From Wenzhouxiangella sp. XN201 (GTDB taxonomy: Bacteria > Pseudomonadota > Gammaproteobacteria > Xanthomonadales > Wenzhouxiangellaceae): a stretch of 64,000 nt of DNA. The stretch is from contig NZ_JAAIVI010000017.1 in assembly GCF_011008905.1 (NCBI RefSeq), positions 1,215,701 to 1,279,700 of the forward strand. Direction: 5' to 3'. Positions 51,148-60,087 of the stretch are shown piece after piece. Made by a program: the position numbers and the translations under genes. The notes under the pieces are model-generated. The model was not told the origin of the DNA, did not search any database, and was given only the letters and a program-made list of their open reading frames with translations. Within the stretch, counting starts at the first letter, position 1, and each line of letters starts with the position of its first letter.

Positions 51148-52152
51148 TCAGTGCCCGTAGCCCTCACCCGGACGGACCTTGCCGCGGAACACCCAGTAGG
51201 ACCAGGCGGTATAGCCGAGAATGATGGGCAACAGGAACAGCATGCCCAGCAGGAGAAAGAGCTGGCTGCCCGGATCGGAGGCGGCGTCCCAGAACGTGTG
51301 CTCCGGCGGAACGGCGTAGGGCCACATGGAAGCCAGCAGACCGAAGTAGAACAGGGCAAAAAGGATCATCGAACCAATGAAGGGCGCAGCGTCCGAGCGC
51401 TGCCGGAGCTTGTGCAGGGTCCAGGCGGCCATGGCGACGGTCAATGCGGGGAATGCCCATAACAGCGAAACCTGGTCGAACCAGCGCGCCCGCACGTGTT
51501 CGCTCGCCAGTGGTGTCCAGATGCTGACCAGGAGGAAGAAGCCCATCACCACGGCCAGCAGCGTTGGCGCGATGCGGTAGGCCCAGTCGCGGGTTTCGCC
51601 CTGGGTCTTGAGAATGGCCCAGGTCGCGCCCAGCAGGGCATAGCCGGCGACTACCCCGATTCCGGTCATGACCGTAAACGGGGTCAGCCAGTCGAAGGCG
51701 CCGCCGACATAGGAAAAACCTTCAACCTCGAAGCCCTGGATATAGGCCCCGACCACCGCGCCCTGGGCGAAGGCGGCGACGGTCGAGCCGATCGAAAAGG
51801 AGCGATCCCACCAGTGCCGGTTGCTGCCGGACTTGAAACGGAACTCGAAGGCAATGCCGCGAAAGATCAGGCCGGCCAGCAACAGGAATACGCCGATGTA
51901 GAGCGCCGGCAGGAACACCCCGTAGATCATCGGAAAGGCAGCCAGCAGTCCGGTGCCGCCGAGAACCAGCCAGGTCTCGTTGCCATCCCAAACCGGGGCG
52001 ACAGAATTCATCAGGTCGTCGCGCGCCGAGTCGTCGGGCGCGAAGGGGAAGAGAATGCCGACACCGAGGTCGAAGCCGTCCATGAGGACGTACATGAACA
52101 CGCTGATACCGATGATGACGATCCAGATCAGGGTCAGGTCGAACATTTCCAT
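51148..52152 (-). CDS. cydB: Cytochrome bd ubiquinol oxidase subunit II
   Basis: This 334-aa polytopic protein starts at the ATG 4 nt after cydA, preceded by GAGGAG. LIWIVIIGISVFMYVLMDGFDLGVG is the hallmark first helix, and WDGNETWLVLGGTGLLAAFP is conserved. About eight transmembrane helices. It pairs with CydA in the quinol:O2 oxidoreductase. Confidence 0.94.
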   Translation of the reverse strand: MEMFDLTLIWIVIIGISVFMYVLMDGFDLGVGILFPFAPDDSARDDLMNSVAPVWDGNETWLVLGGTGLLAAFPMIYGVFLPALYIGVFLLLAGLIFRGIAFEFRFKSGSNRHWWDRSFSIGSTVAAFAQGAVVGAYIQGFEVEGFSYVGGAFDWLTPFTVMTGIGVVAGYALLGATWAILKTQGETRDWAYRIAPTLLAVVMGFFLLVSIWTPLASEHVRARWFDQVSLLWAFPALTVAMAAWTLHKLRQRSDAAPFIGSMILFALFYFGLLASMWPYAVPPEHTFWDAASDPGSQLFLLLGMLFLLPIILGYTAWSYWVFRGKVRPGEGYGH

Positions 52153-52156
52153 GGTG

Positions 52157-53566
52157 TCAGCTCCTCTCTTGTGCCGGGCGCTCGTCCGAGGTCCCGCCCA
52201 CGGCCGACCAGGGTCGCTTGGCATGGGCCGAGCGGTTCTCGTGCTCACCCGGCCCGGGTTCCGGGCCGGCCAGGATCACCCGGCGCAGGTAGGTGAGTCC
52301 GGCGGCGAAGACGATCGTATAGACGGTGATGTAGCCGATCAGGGTCGCCAGCACCATCCAGCCGCTCAACGAAGGCGTGATGCCCTCGCTGGTGCGCATG
52401 AGACCGTGGATGATCCAGGGTTGACGGCCGACCTCGGTCACGAACCAGCCAGCCAGAACAGCCATGAAGGGGAGGGGGATCATCCAGGAGATGACCCTGA
52501 GCAGGCGCGGCGAGTGCTCCAGCCTCCCGCGCAGGAGTTGCATGGCGCCAAGTAGCGAGACGCCGATGAAGATCATACCCAGGCCGACCATGACCCGGAA
52601 GCTCCAGAAGACGATGCCCACCGGGGGTCGATCTTCGGCTGGCACCGACTTGAGGCCCAGGACCTCGCCGTCGAGACTGTGGGTCAGGATCAGGCTGCCC
52701 AGGTAGGGAATGGCAACCTCAAGGTGGTTCTCCTCGGCCGATGAATCGGGAATGGCGAAAAGAATCAGCGGCGCGCCCTGTTGGGTTTCCCAGTGGCCTT
52801 CCATGGCGGCAACCTTCACGGGCTGGTTTTCCAGGGTATTGAGTCCATGCAGGTCGCCGACCAGAAGTTGCAGGGGAGTAATCACGGCCAGCATCGGCAG
52901 GCTCATCTTCAACGCCGTCATGGCGGTACTACGGTGGCGATTCCGAAGCAGGTACCAGGCGCTGACGCCGGCGACCACGAAACCGCCGGTAATGAACGAA
53001 GCCAGACCCATATGGGCGAACCGGTAAGGGAGAGAGGCGTTGAAAATGGCCTCACCCCAGGAAGTGATCTTTACGGTGCCGTCGACGAGTTCGACGCCAG
53101 CCGGCGTTTGCATCCAGCTGTTGGCCGCCAGGATCCAGAAACTCGAGATGAAGGTGCCGATCGCAACCATGCAGGCCGCGAATAGGTGGACTCCCGGTGG
53201 CACCTTGTTGCGGCCAAAGAGCAGCACTCCGAGGAAGGTGGCTTCCAGGAAAAAAGCGGTGACGACCTCGTAACTGAGTACCGGGCCGATGAAATTTGCG
53301 GCCTGGTAGGAGAAGGTGCTCCAGTTGGTGCCGAACTGGAACGACATGACGATCCCCGAGACCACGCCCATGCCGAACACCAGGGCGAACACCCTTGTCC
53401 AGAATATTGATAGGCGCAGGTAGTCCGGGTGACCGGTGCGGTAGTGAAGGCTTTCGAGAACCGCGATGTAGGTGGCCAGACCGATCGTGAAAACCGGAAA
53501 GATGGCGTGGAAGGACACCACGAAGGCGAACTGGATTCTCGACAGCAGCAGGGGGTCAAGTTCCAT
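52157..53566 (-). CDS. cydA: Cytochrome bd ubiquinol oxidase subunit I (short Q-loop, CioA-like)
   Basis: This 469-aa haem-bearing subunit has haem ligands in SFHAIFPVFTIG (His near residue 19), the quinol-binding region starting after LLVGDLHGLNTLENQPVKVAAMEGHW, and GRQPWIIHGLMRT. The Q-loop is short, as in CioA-type rather than E. coli CydA-long enzymes, which often correlates with cyanide tolerance. GGAG lies before the ATG. It leads the cydABDC operon. Confidence 0.94.
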   Translation of the reverse strand: MELDPLLLSRIQFAFVVSFHAIFPVFTIGLATYIAVLESLHYRTGHPDYLRLSIFWTRVFALVFGMGVVSGIVMSFQFGTNWSTFSYQAANFIGPVLSYEVVTAFFLEATFLGVLLFGRNKVPPGVHLFAACMVAIGTFISSFWILAANSWMQTPAGVELVDGTVKITSWGEAIFNASLPYRFAHMGLASFITGGFVVAGVSAWYLLRNRHRSTAMTALKMSLPMLAVITPLQLLVGDLHGLNTLENQPVKVAAMEGHWETQQGAPLILFAIPDSSAEENHLEVAIPYLGSLILTHSLDGEVLGLKSVPAEDRPPVGIVFWSFRVMVGLGMIFIGVSLLGAMQLLRGRLEHSPRLLRVISWMIPLPFMAVLAGWFVTEVGRQPWIIHGLMRTSEGITPSLSGWMVLATLIGYITVYTIVFAAGLTYLRRVILAGPEPGPGEHENRSAHAKRPWSAVGGTSDERPAQERS

Positions 53567-53598
53567 GATCGTTCGCTCCTCGTTAAGGGTGCCTGCGC

Positions 53599-53604
53599 AT
53601 TATA
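53599..53604 (-). promoter_or_regulatory. Candidate -10 box of the cydABDC operon
   Basis: Read on the minus strand the hexamer is TATAAT, 32 bp before the cydA ATG, in a short AT-rich patch (CTATTTATAATG). No convincing -35 or FNR/Anr site (TTGAT-N4-ATCAA) is seen upstream, so an activator-dependent promoter is possible. Confidence 0.4.
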
Positions 53605-53673
53605 AATAGCTAATGTAGCGAGGGGGGTGGCGTGCCGGCGTCGGTCGGCGTCGCCAGGCTGGATTGATCACCT

Positions 53674-54081
53674 TCATCGGATCGTGACCACGATGTGGCG
53701 GCTGTGGGGCCGGTAGCGGTGCTCCCAAAGGAAAATGCCCTGCCAGGTACCGAGGGCCAGCCGGCCGGCCGTGACCGGGATGGTCAGGTCCGAGTGCGTC
53801 AGCGCCAGGCGCACGTGCGCGGCCATGTCGTCGGCCCCTTCAGCATCGTGCCGAAAGCGCGGGTCGCCGTCGGGCACCAGGTCGGCGAAGAAGGTTTCCA
53901 GGTCGCGCTGCACGTCCGGGTCGGCGTTCTCGTTGATCAGAAGCGAGGCCGAAGTGTGCTTTAGGAAGACATGGCACAGGCCGGTTTCGATGCCGCTGGC
54001 GACGACTTCTCGGGCGATCTGCTCAGTGATGTCGAGGGTGTCGCGCCCGGCCGTTTCGATCGTCAGTTCGGTCTGGTGCAT
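53674..54081 (-). CDS. yjbQ: YjbQ family protein (UPF0047)
   Basis: This 135-aa homotrimeric-type protein has the conserved GLCHVFLKHTSASLLINENADPDV, HVRLALTHSDLTIPV and GTWQGIFLWEHRYRPH motifs. E. coli YjbQ has weak thiamine-phosphate synthase activity in vitro; the true role is unresolved. It ends 92 bp beyond the cydA promoter and lies 5 nt after prfA, probably in that operon. Confidence 0.92.
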   Translation of the reverse strand: MHQTELTIETAGRDTLDITEQIAREVVASGIETGLCHVFLKHTSASLLINENADPDVQRDLETFFADLVPDGDPRFRHDAEGADDMAAHVRLALTHSDLTIPVTAGRLALGTWQGIFLWEHRYRPHSRHIVVTIR

Positions 54082-54086
54082 CCGTT

Positions 54087-55172
54087 TCAGTGTGCCGTCA
54101 GTTCGGCCAGAAGTTCAGCCTGGTGGGTTTCTATCAGCGGGTCGACGATCGCGTCGATCTCCCCGTCGATGATTTTGTCCAGATCATACAAGGTCAGGTT
54201 GATTCGGTGGTCCGTGACCCGGCCCTGCGGAAAGTTGTAGGTGCGGATACGTTCGGAGCGGTCGCCCGAGCCCACCTGGAGCTTGCGCTCGGCCGCGCGC
54301 TCGTCCTTTTGCTGCCGTACCTGAGCTTCCAGCAGCCGGGCGCTGAGCAGGCTCATGGCGCGGGCTCGGTTTTTGTGCTGCGAGCGCTCGTCCTGGCACT
54401 CGACCACGATGCCGGTGGGCAGGTGGGTGATACGGATGGCCGAGTCGGTCGTGTTGACGTGCTGACCACCGGCGCCGGACGAGCGATAGGTGTCGACGCG
54501 CAGGTCGTTGGCATCCACGTCGACCGCTTCGACATCATCGGCCTCGGGCAGGATCGCCACGGTGCACGCCGAGGTGTGGATGCGGCCCTGGGATTCGGTT
54601 TCGGGTACTCGCTGGACGCGGTGTACGCCCGACTCGAATTTCAGCCGTGACCACGCGCCCTTGCCGATGACGCGTGCGATGACTTCCCGATAGCCGCCGG
54701 CCTCGTTTTCCTGGGCCGACATGATTTCCACCTTCCAGTTGCGTCGCTCGGCATAGCGGGTGTACATCCGCAACAGGTCGCCGGCGAACAGGCCGGCTTC
54801 CTGTCCACCCGTGCCGGCGCGAATCTCGAGAAAGATGTTGCGCTCGTCGTTGGGGTCGCGCGGCAGCAACAGCTTCTGCAGCCGTTCCTCCAGCGTTTCG
54901 GTTTCGGCCTCCAGCGCTTCGAGCTCGTCACGCGCCAGCTGACGCATCTCGCCGTCGCTCCCCTCGAACATTTCACGTGCCTCGCCCGTGGCCGTCTCGT
55001 TGTCGCGAAATTTCTGCCAGACCTGGACGACGGGTTCGAGTTCAGCGTACTCGCGCGAGAGCCGCTCGAACTGTTGACGATCGGCGATGATGTCGGGGCT
55101 GGAGAGCAGGTGTTCGAGCTCCTCGAATCGCTCGTCGGCTTCGGCCAGGCGTTGCCGCATGCCTTCATTCAT
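54087..55172 (-). CDS. prfA: Peptide chain release factor 1
   Basis: This 361-aa RF1 recognises UAA/UAG. The codon-recognition tripeptide is PET ([14 protein letters not shown]), a variant of PxT, and the catalytic GGQ lies in [17 protein letters not shown]. Length is standard. The start overlaps the hemA stop (ATGA), a pairing conserved across gammaproteobacteria. Confidence 0.96.
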   Translation of the reverse strand: MNEGMRQRLAEADERFEELEHLLSSPDIIADRQQFERLSREYAELEPVVQVWQKFRDNETATGEAREMFEGSDGEMRQLARDELEALEAETETLEERLQKLLLPRDPNDERNIFLEIRAGTGGQEAGLFAGDLLRMYTRYAERRNWKVEIMSAQENEAGGYREVIARVIGKGAWSRLKFESGVHRVQRVPETESQGRIHTSACTVAILPEADDVEAVDVDANDLRVDTYRSSGAGGQHVNTTDSAIRITHLPTGIVVECQDERSQHKNRARAMSLLSARLLEAQVRQQKDERAAERKLQVGSGDRSERIRTYNFPQGRVTDHRINLTLYDLDKIIDGEIDAIVDPLIETHQAELLAELTAH

Positions 55173-56425
55173 GACTGGTCATCCAGGAAGTAGAAGCGGG
55201 CAGCGGCCAACAGTTCTTCGTCGCCGCTTTCAGCGGCCTGGCGAAGGCGAATGCTGGGACCGTGCAGCAGGCGGTTGACCAGGCGATGGCTGAATCGTTT
55301 CATGACCTCCTCCGGGTCGGCGCCGCGCGACAATTCCTGCCGCGCCTGTGCGAGCAACTCATCGCGTTCGGCCTGGGCGCGCTGGCGCAGCAACTTGAGC
55401 GTGCCGGAGGTGGCTTGCAGTCGCAGCCAGCGGTCGAAAGCGGTCACTTCCGCATCAACGATCGTGGCGGCGGCCTGGAGCGCCTCTTCGCGCTGCTGCT
55501 GGGCCGACTCGACGATTGCGCGCAAGTCATCGATGGTGTAGAGATACAGGTCCTGCAGGCTGCCGCTGTCGGCCGTGATGTTGCGCGGCACGGACAGGTC
55601 GAGTGCGAACATCGGTCGTCGACGCCGGCCGCTCAGTGCGGCCTTGAACATACTGCGATCGATGATCGGCTTCGGGCTGGCGGTGCAGGCGACGACCAGA
55701 TCGTTTTCTCCGAGCAGTTCAGGCAGGTCGGCCAGGTCGCGGGCCTGGGCTTCGTATTTGCCCGCCAGATCAGAGGCACGCTCCGCGCTTCGATTGACGA
55801 TCGTCAGGCCGGCCATGCCGCTGCCGTGGAAATGGCGGGCGCAATCCTCGATCATTTCACCGGCACCGATGAGCAGAACCCGGAGCTGGTCCAGGCTGCC
55901 GTAGATCTGGCGCGCCAGGCGCAGGGCGGCAAAAGGCAGGGTGACCGGGTCGCGGCCGATTCCGGTCTCGCTGCGAACCCGCTTGGCCGCGGAGAAGGCA
56001 TGTTGGAACATCCGGTCCAGATATGAGTCGAGGGTGCCGCTGGTCTGGGCGGTCTGCCAGGCTTGCTTGGCCTGGCCGGCCACCTGCGGTTCACCGACGA
56101 TCATCGAGTCCATGCCGGAAATGACCTTGATCAGGTGATAAGTGCAGGCCGATCCGCCGAGCTGGTAGATGTGCTCATGGAATTCGCCGGGTGCCAGGTT
56201 ATGCCATTCGTGCAGCCATTCCACTATGCTGCGCGTGATAGGCTGTTCGGCCGACGCGTACACCTCGGTACGATTGCAGGTGCTCAGAATGCTGCAGCCT
56301 CCAACGCCGGGAACCGTCGACAGCGATTTCAGCGCATCGGGCAGCGACTCGGCCGTGAACGCCAGCCGTTCCCGAATTGCGATCGGGGCGGTCTGGTGGC
56401 TGATTCCCAGGGTGAAAAGCGACAT
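55169..56425 (-). CDS. hemA: Glutamyl-tRNA reductase
   Basis: This 418-aa NADPH enzyme performs the first step of haem synthesis from Glu-t[24 protein letters not shown] is the typical N-terminus; catalytic Cys in [16 protein letters not shown] domain with [16 protein letters not shown]; dimerisation domain at the C-terminus. The ATG is only 13 bp from the divergent TPR gene's ATG, so the promoters must overlap the opposing coding sequence. Confidence 0.95.
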   Translation of the reverse strand: MSLFTLGISHQTAPIAIRERLAFTAESLPDALKSLSTVPGVGGCSILSTCNRTEVYASAEQPITRSIVEWLHEWHNLAPGEFHEHIYQLGGSACTYHLIKVISGMDSMIVGEPQVAGQAKQAWQTAQTSGTLDSYLDRMFQHAFSAAKRVRSETGIGRDPVTLPFAALRLARQIYGSLDQLRVLLIGAGEMIEDCARHFHGSGMAGLTIVNRSAERASDLAGKYEAQARDLADLPELLGENDLVVACTASPKPIIDRSMFKAALSGRRRRPMFALDLSVPRNITADSGSLQDLYLYTIDDLRAIVESAQQQREEALQAAATIVDAEVTAFDRWLRLQATSGTLKLLRQRAQAERDELLAQARQELSRGADPEEVMKRFSHRLVNRLLHGPSIRLRQAAESGDEELLAAARFYFLDDQS

Positions 56426-56438
56426 GCAGGACCAGTTG

Positions 56439-58163
56439 ATGGACAAACGTGCAATTTTCCTATCCGCGGCCAACCAGTTCAAGCGCCTTGTCGTGGCGAG
56501 CCTGTGCCTGTTAGTTGCGGCCTGTGCGGCGACGGGTCAAGGCGGCGGCCGGGAGGCCGACGCCGAAACCGATGATGCCGACGCGATGTTCCATATTGCC
56601 ACCGCTGAGCGCCTGGCGGGTGTCGGTGAATACGAGTCGGCCCTGGAAGAATACCTGGCGGCGGCACAGGTTTCCGGGGATCCGGAGGTCGCACGCATGG
56701 TTACACGCCTGGCCGGCCGACTGCAGGCCTGGGAGACTGCGGTCACTGCTGCCGAGCGCTGGCTCGAGCTCGAGCCAGCGGCCGAGAGTGCGCATCACGT
56801 GCGCGTGGTCGCACTGGTGAATCAGCGCCTGCCGGATCGAGCGCTGGTGGCGCTGCAGGACTGGTTGTCGCAGGATGCCGAACCGGCGCAGGCTCGCTTC
56901 TGGCGTCGCGCAGCCATGCTGCTGAGCGCTGCCAATGAACTGGATACGGCGCGCGAGGTGCTCGCCGGGCTGGCTGCCCGACACGGGGACGAGGCGCCGG
57001 TGGGTGAAATCGATCATGCCGAAAGCATCATGCTGTGGCCCCTGGATCAGCGCGAGCCGGCGCGAGACAAGGCGCTGGCGGCAGCCCGGGCCAGCCAGGA
57101 CCCTGAACACCTGGAGTGGGCAGCCCAACTGGCCGTTGACGAGGGCGATCTCGAGCAGGCCCTGTCGTTATACCGGCAGGCCCGGGAGCGGGATCCGGAC
57201 AGGGCCTCGCTGGCGTTGGCCGAGGCCGAGGTACTCCGCCAGCTCGATCGCGACGAGGAGGCCATCGAGCTGTTGGCTGCACTGCCGGAAGACAGCGAAA
57301 CCCTCTACACGCTCGGTATCTACCTGGTCCGGGTCGAACGCAGCGAACGCGCCGAAGCTGTCTGGCAGCAACTCGCCGGCTTGCCCGAAGATCGGCAGGC
57401 GCCGGATCATGCCTTTCTGGTCGCACAGCTTGCCGAACTGGTCGAGCGGGACGAAGACGCCCTGGCCTGGTATGCCCGAATCGAAGACGGCGAGCAAGCG
57501 CGCCGATCGCTGCTGCGCCGAGCGATCATCCATGGTCGGGGCGGGGAAGTTGATGAAGCGCGTGATCTGCTGGAGCGATATCGCGAAGATGCCAGCGACG
57601 ATGAGCTCCACGATGCCTGGCTGATCGAGGCGGATATCCTGCGCAGCGGAGGTCAGCCCGAAGCGGCCGTCGAGCTGCTTGCCGCACCCCTGTCGGATAA
57701 TCCGGGCAGCATCGATCTGCTCTATGCCCGCGCCCTGAGCGCCGCGCTGGCCGAGAATATCGACCTGGCGGAGCAGGACCTTCGTCGCATCATCCAGATG
57801 GACGGCGACAATGCAATGGCCTTGAATGCCCTGGGTTATACGCTCACCGACCAGACCGATCGGCACCAGGAAGCCTATCGACTGATTCGCCGCGCGCTCG
57901 AACTTGATCCGGAGGATCCGGCCACGCTCGATTCGATGGGCTGGGTGCTCTACCGGCTGGGCCGGGCCGAAGAGGCTGTCGATTACCTCGAGCGCGCCCT
58001 CGAGGGCGACGAGAACCCCGAGATCATGGCGCACCTGATCGAAGTGCTCGATCACATCGGCCGCTCCGAAGAGGCCGCCGACCTGGCCGAGCGCGCGCTG
58101 GCCGACCATGCCGATGACCCGTATCTTCGGGCGACGCTGGAGCGGCTGGGATACGAGCAGTGA
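56439..58163 (+). CDS. Tetratricopeptide-repeat outer-membrane lipoprotein
   Basis: This 574-aa lipoprotein has a signal peptide with lipobox LVAAC (VVASLCLLVAAC) and TPR repeats through most of its length (FHIATAERLAGVGEYESALEEY; LLYARALSAALAENIDLAEQDL; SMGWVLYRLGRAEEAVDYLERA). The ATG at 56439 has AGGA 9 nt upstream. The same gene type lies divergent to hemA and upstream of lolB in Pseudomonas. The partner is unknown. Confidence 0.85.
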   Translation: MDKRAIFLSAANQFKRLVVASLCLLVAACAATGQGGGREADAETDDADAMFHIATAERLAGVGEYESALEEYLAAAQVSGDPEVARMVTRLAGRLQAWETAVTAAERWLELEPAAESAHHVRVVALVNQRLPDRALVALQDWLSQDAEPAQARFWRRAAMLLSAANELDTAREVLAGLAARHGDEAPVGEIDHAESIMLWPLDQREPARDKALAAARASQDPEHLEWAAQLAVDEGDLEQALSLYRQARERDPDRASLALAEAEVLRQLDRDEEAIELLAALPEDSETLYTLGIYLVRVERSERAEAVWQQLAGLPEDRQAPDHAFLVAQLAELVERDEDALAWYARIEDGEQARRSLLRRAIIHGRGGEVDEARDLLERYREDASDDELHDAWLIEADILRSGGQPEAAVELLAAPLSDNPGSIDLLYARALSAALAENIDLAEQDLRRIIQMDGDNAMALNALGYTLTDQTDRHQEAYRLIRRALELDPEDPATLDSMGWVLYRLGRAEEAVDYLERALEGDENPEIMAHLIEVLDHIGRSEEAADLAERALADHADDPYLRATLERLGYEQ

Positions 58164-58771
58164 TTGCCATCGGCGAATTTCGGCCGCTGATCATCATTGG
58201 TGCCTGTTTACTGATGGCGGCCTGTGCCACCCCGCGGGATCCGCGTCCCGCCGGGGCCTGGCTGGAGGAACGGGAAGCCTTCTTCGCGGACCACCCAGAG
58301 TGGTCGATTGACGGTCGCGTCAGCCTTTCGGACGGAGAGCGCGGTGGCTCGCTGTCGTTTTCCTGGCAAGCCACCGGCGAGCAACATCGGATTCACCTGC
58401 GCACGGGCGCCGGGGGCCGGCAATGGCGGCTGCATTTCTCACCGACCGGCGCCGAGCTCGAAGGCAGCGAAGTCGGCCGGATCGTTGGCGAAGATCCTGA
58501 TCCGCTGGTCGAGGAAGCGATTGGCTGGCCCATACCGGTGCGCGCCCTGGCCTGGTGGATTCGCGGTCTTCAGCCCCCGGCGAGCGGGCAGTTGGCTTTT
58601 GCCGATGACGGCACCCTGGAGCGCGCCAGCGATGGCGTGTGGCTGCTCGAGTACGGGCGCTGGAAGCAGATAGACGAAAGACTGTTCCCGGTGCGCCTGC
58701 AGGCCGTGTCCGAACCGTATCGCGTCCGAATCGTCATTCGTGACTGGCAGTTCGGGGTCGAAGGTCAATGA
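58160..58771 (+). CDS. lolB: Outer-membrane lipoprotein LolB
   Basis: This 203-aa receptor takes lipoproteins from LolA and inserts them in the outer membrane. GTG start overlapping the TPR gene's stop (GTGA). Lipobox LMAAC near residue 21, then IDGRVSLSDGERGGSLSFSWQ and the C-terminal VRIVIRDW pattern of LolB. Length is standard. Confidence 0.92.
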   Translation: MIAIGEFRPLIIIGACLLMAACATPRDPRPAGAWLEEREAFFADHPEWSIDGRVSLSDGERGGSLSFSWQATGEQHRIHLRTGAGGRQWRLHFSPTGAELEGSEVGRIVGEDPDPLVEEAIGWPIPVRALAWWIRGLQPPASGQLAFADDGTLERASDGVWLLEYGRWKQIDERLFPVRLQAVSEPYRVRIVIRDWQFGVEGQ

Positions 58772-58843
58772 AAAATCGTTATAATGCCGCCAGCGCGACT
58801 GGCCGGCAGCGTCGGTCGATCCAGATTCATGGTTTCGCCTTGC

Positions 58844-58920
58844 AGGGACGTCGCCAAGCTGGTTAAGGCACGGGGTTTTGATCCCCGCATTCGCAGGTTC
58901 GAGTCCTGCCGTCCCTGCCA
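58844..58920 (+). tRNA. tRNA-Gln(TTG)
   Basis: This 77-nt tRNA has acceptor AGGGACG/CGTCCCT with discriminator G and encoded CCA. Anticodon stem CGGGG/CCCCG with loop TTTTGAT gives anticodon TTG (58878-58880). D-arm GCCAAGCTGGTTAAGGC and T-arm GCAGG-TTCGAGT-CCTGC are standard. A TATAAT box at 58780-58785 lies upstream. A tRNA-Gln before prs is conserved in gammaproteobacteria. Confidence 0.94.
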
Positions 58921-58952
58921 TTTTTCGCAATTCCAGCACAAAGGATGTTCGC

Positions 58953-59906
58953 TTGAGTCATCCCTCGTTGATGGTATTTACCGGGAACGCTAACCCGGAA
59001 CTTGCCCAGGCCATCGCCGAAAACCTGGGTGTCCCGATGGGCCGTGCCAACGTCGGTCGCTTCAGCGACGGCGAGGCGATGGTCGAGATCATGGAAAACG
59101 TCAGGGGTCGCGACGTCTACGTGATTCAGCCGACCTGCCAGCCCGCAGCCGAGAACTTCATGGAACTGCTGGTCATGATCGATGCGCTCAAGCGCGCATC
59201 AGCCTGGCGCGTGACCTCGATCATCCCGTATTTCGGCTATGCCCGGCAGGACCGACGCCCGCGCTCTGCACGTGTGCCGATCACGGCCAAGGTCGCAGCG
59301 CGAATGATCTCCGTCGCTGGAACCGATCGTGTCGTTACGGTGGACCTGCACGCCGACCAGATTCAGGGTTTCTTCGACGTGCCTGTCGACAACGTCTATG
59401 CCTCGCCGTTGACCCTGGCCGACATCTGGAAGCACTACACCTCCGACGAAATCATCGTCGTCTCGCCCGACGTCGGCGGCGTGGTGCGCGCACGCGCCAT
59501 CGCCAAGCGCCTCGACTGTGAACTGGCCATCATCGACAAGCGCCGCCCGCGCGCCAACGAGGCGACCGTGATGAACCTGATCGGCGATGTAAAGGGCAAG
59601 ATCTGCGTGTTGGTCGACGACATGATCGACACGGCCGGGACGCTTTGTTCGGCCGCCGGTGCCCTGAAGGAAAAGGGCGCAAGGCGGGTCGTGGCCTACT
59701 GCGTTCATCCGGTTCTTTCCGGTCCCGCGATCGACAATATCAGCAATTCGCGCATCGACGAGATCGTGGTGACGGACACCATTCCGCTCAGCATTGAAGC
59801 GCGCGGTTGCGCCCAGATTCGCCAGCTTTCCGTGGCCCAGATGCTGGCCGAGACGATTCGCCGGATGGCCGAGGGTGAGTCGGTCAGTTCTCTGTATGTC
59901 GACTGA
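58953..59906 (+). CDS. prs: Ribose-phosphate pyrophosphokinase
   Basis: This 317-aa enzyme makes PRPP from ribose-5-phosphate and ATP. The start is TTG: AAAGGA lies 8 nt upstream and the product then aligns with E. coli Prs from its N-terminus ([18 protein letters not shown]). Motifs: [47 protein letters not shown] and the PRPP loop [13 protein letters not shown]. rplY and pth, which often follow, are absent. Confidence 0.95.
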   Translation: MSHPSLMVFTGNANPELAQAIAENLGVPMGRANVGRFSDGEAMVEIMENVRGRDVYVIQPTCQPAAENFMELLVMIDALKRASAWRVTSIIPYFGYARQDRRPRSARVPITAKVAARMISVAGTDRVVTVDLHADQIQGFFDVPVDNVYASPLTLADIWKHYTSDEIIVVSPDVGGVVRARAIAKRLDCELAIIDKRRPRANEATVMNLIGDVKGKICVLVDDMIDTAGTLCSAAGALKEKGARRVVAYCVHPVLSGPAIDNISNSRIDEIVVTDTIPLSIEARGCAQIRQLSVAQMLAETIRRMAEGESVSSLYVD

Positions 59907-59925
59907 TTGCTGCGGGAGATATTGA

Positions 59926-60079
59926 AACCGCAGATTTCGCAGATGACCGCAGATTTTTGAAAGAGCTTTCTGGGCGTACGGATTTAACCGCACTACTTGA
60001 GCAAACACGCTAGCAGAGCGTGCTTTAACTGTTGATCTTTCTGGTTTTTAATCTGCGTTCATCTGCGCAATCTGCGGTT
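59926..60079. repeat. MITE-like element with long terminal inverted repeats
   Basis: A 33-bp left arm (59926-59958) and a 35-bp right arm (60045-60079) are near-perfect inverse complements, each built from alternating CGCAGAT units (left core AACCGCAGATTTCGCAGATG; right core read inverted AACCGCAGATTGCGCAGATG). The 86-bp interior has a small hairpin (CACGCT/AGCGTG at 60005-60021) and no coding potential. It is more AT-rich than its surroundings. Similar CGCAGAT inverted repeats are common in unrelated bacterial intergenic regions. Confidence 0.7.
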
Positions 60080-60087
60080 CCAAATGC

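Noticed and set aside
49345..51462. A 705-aa open frame on the plus strand opposite cydD and cydC
   Set aside because: It is antisense to well-supported ABC transporter genes and is a by-product of strong GC bias at third codon positions; it has no domains or ribosome-binding site.
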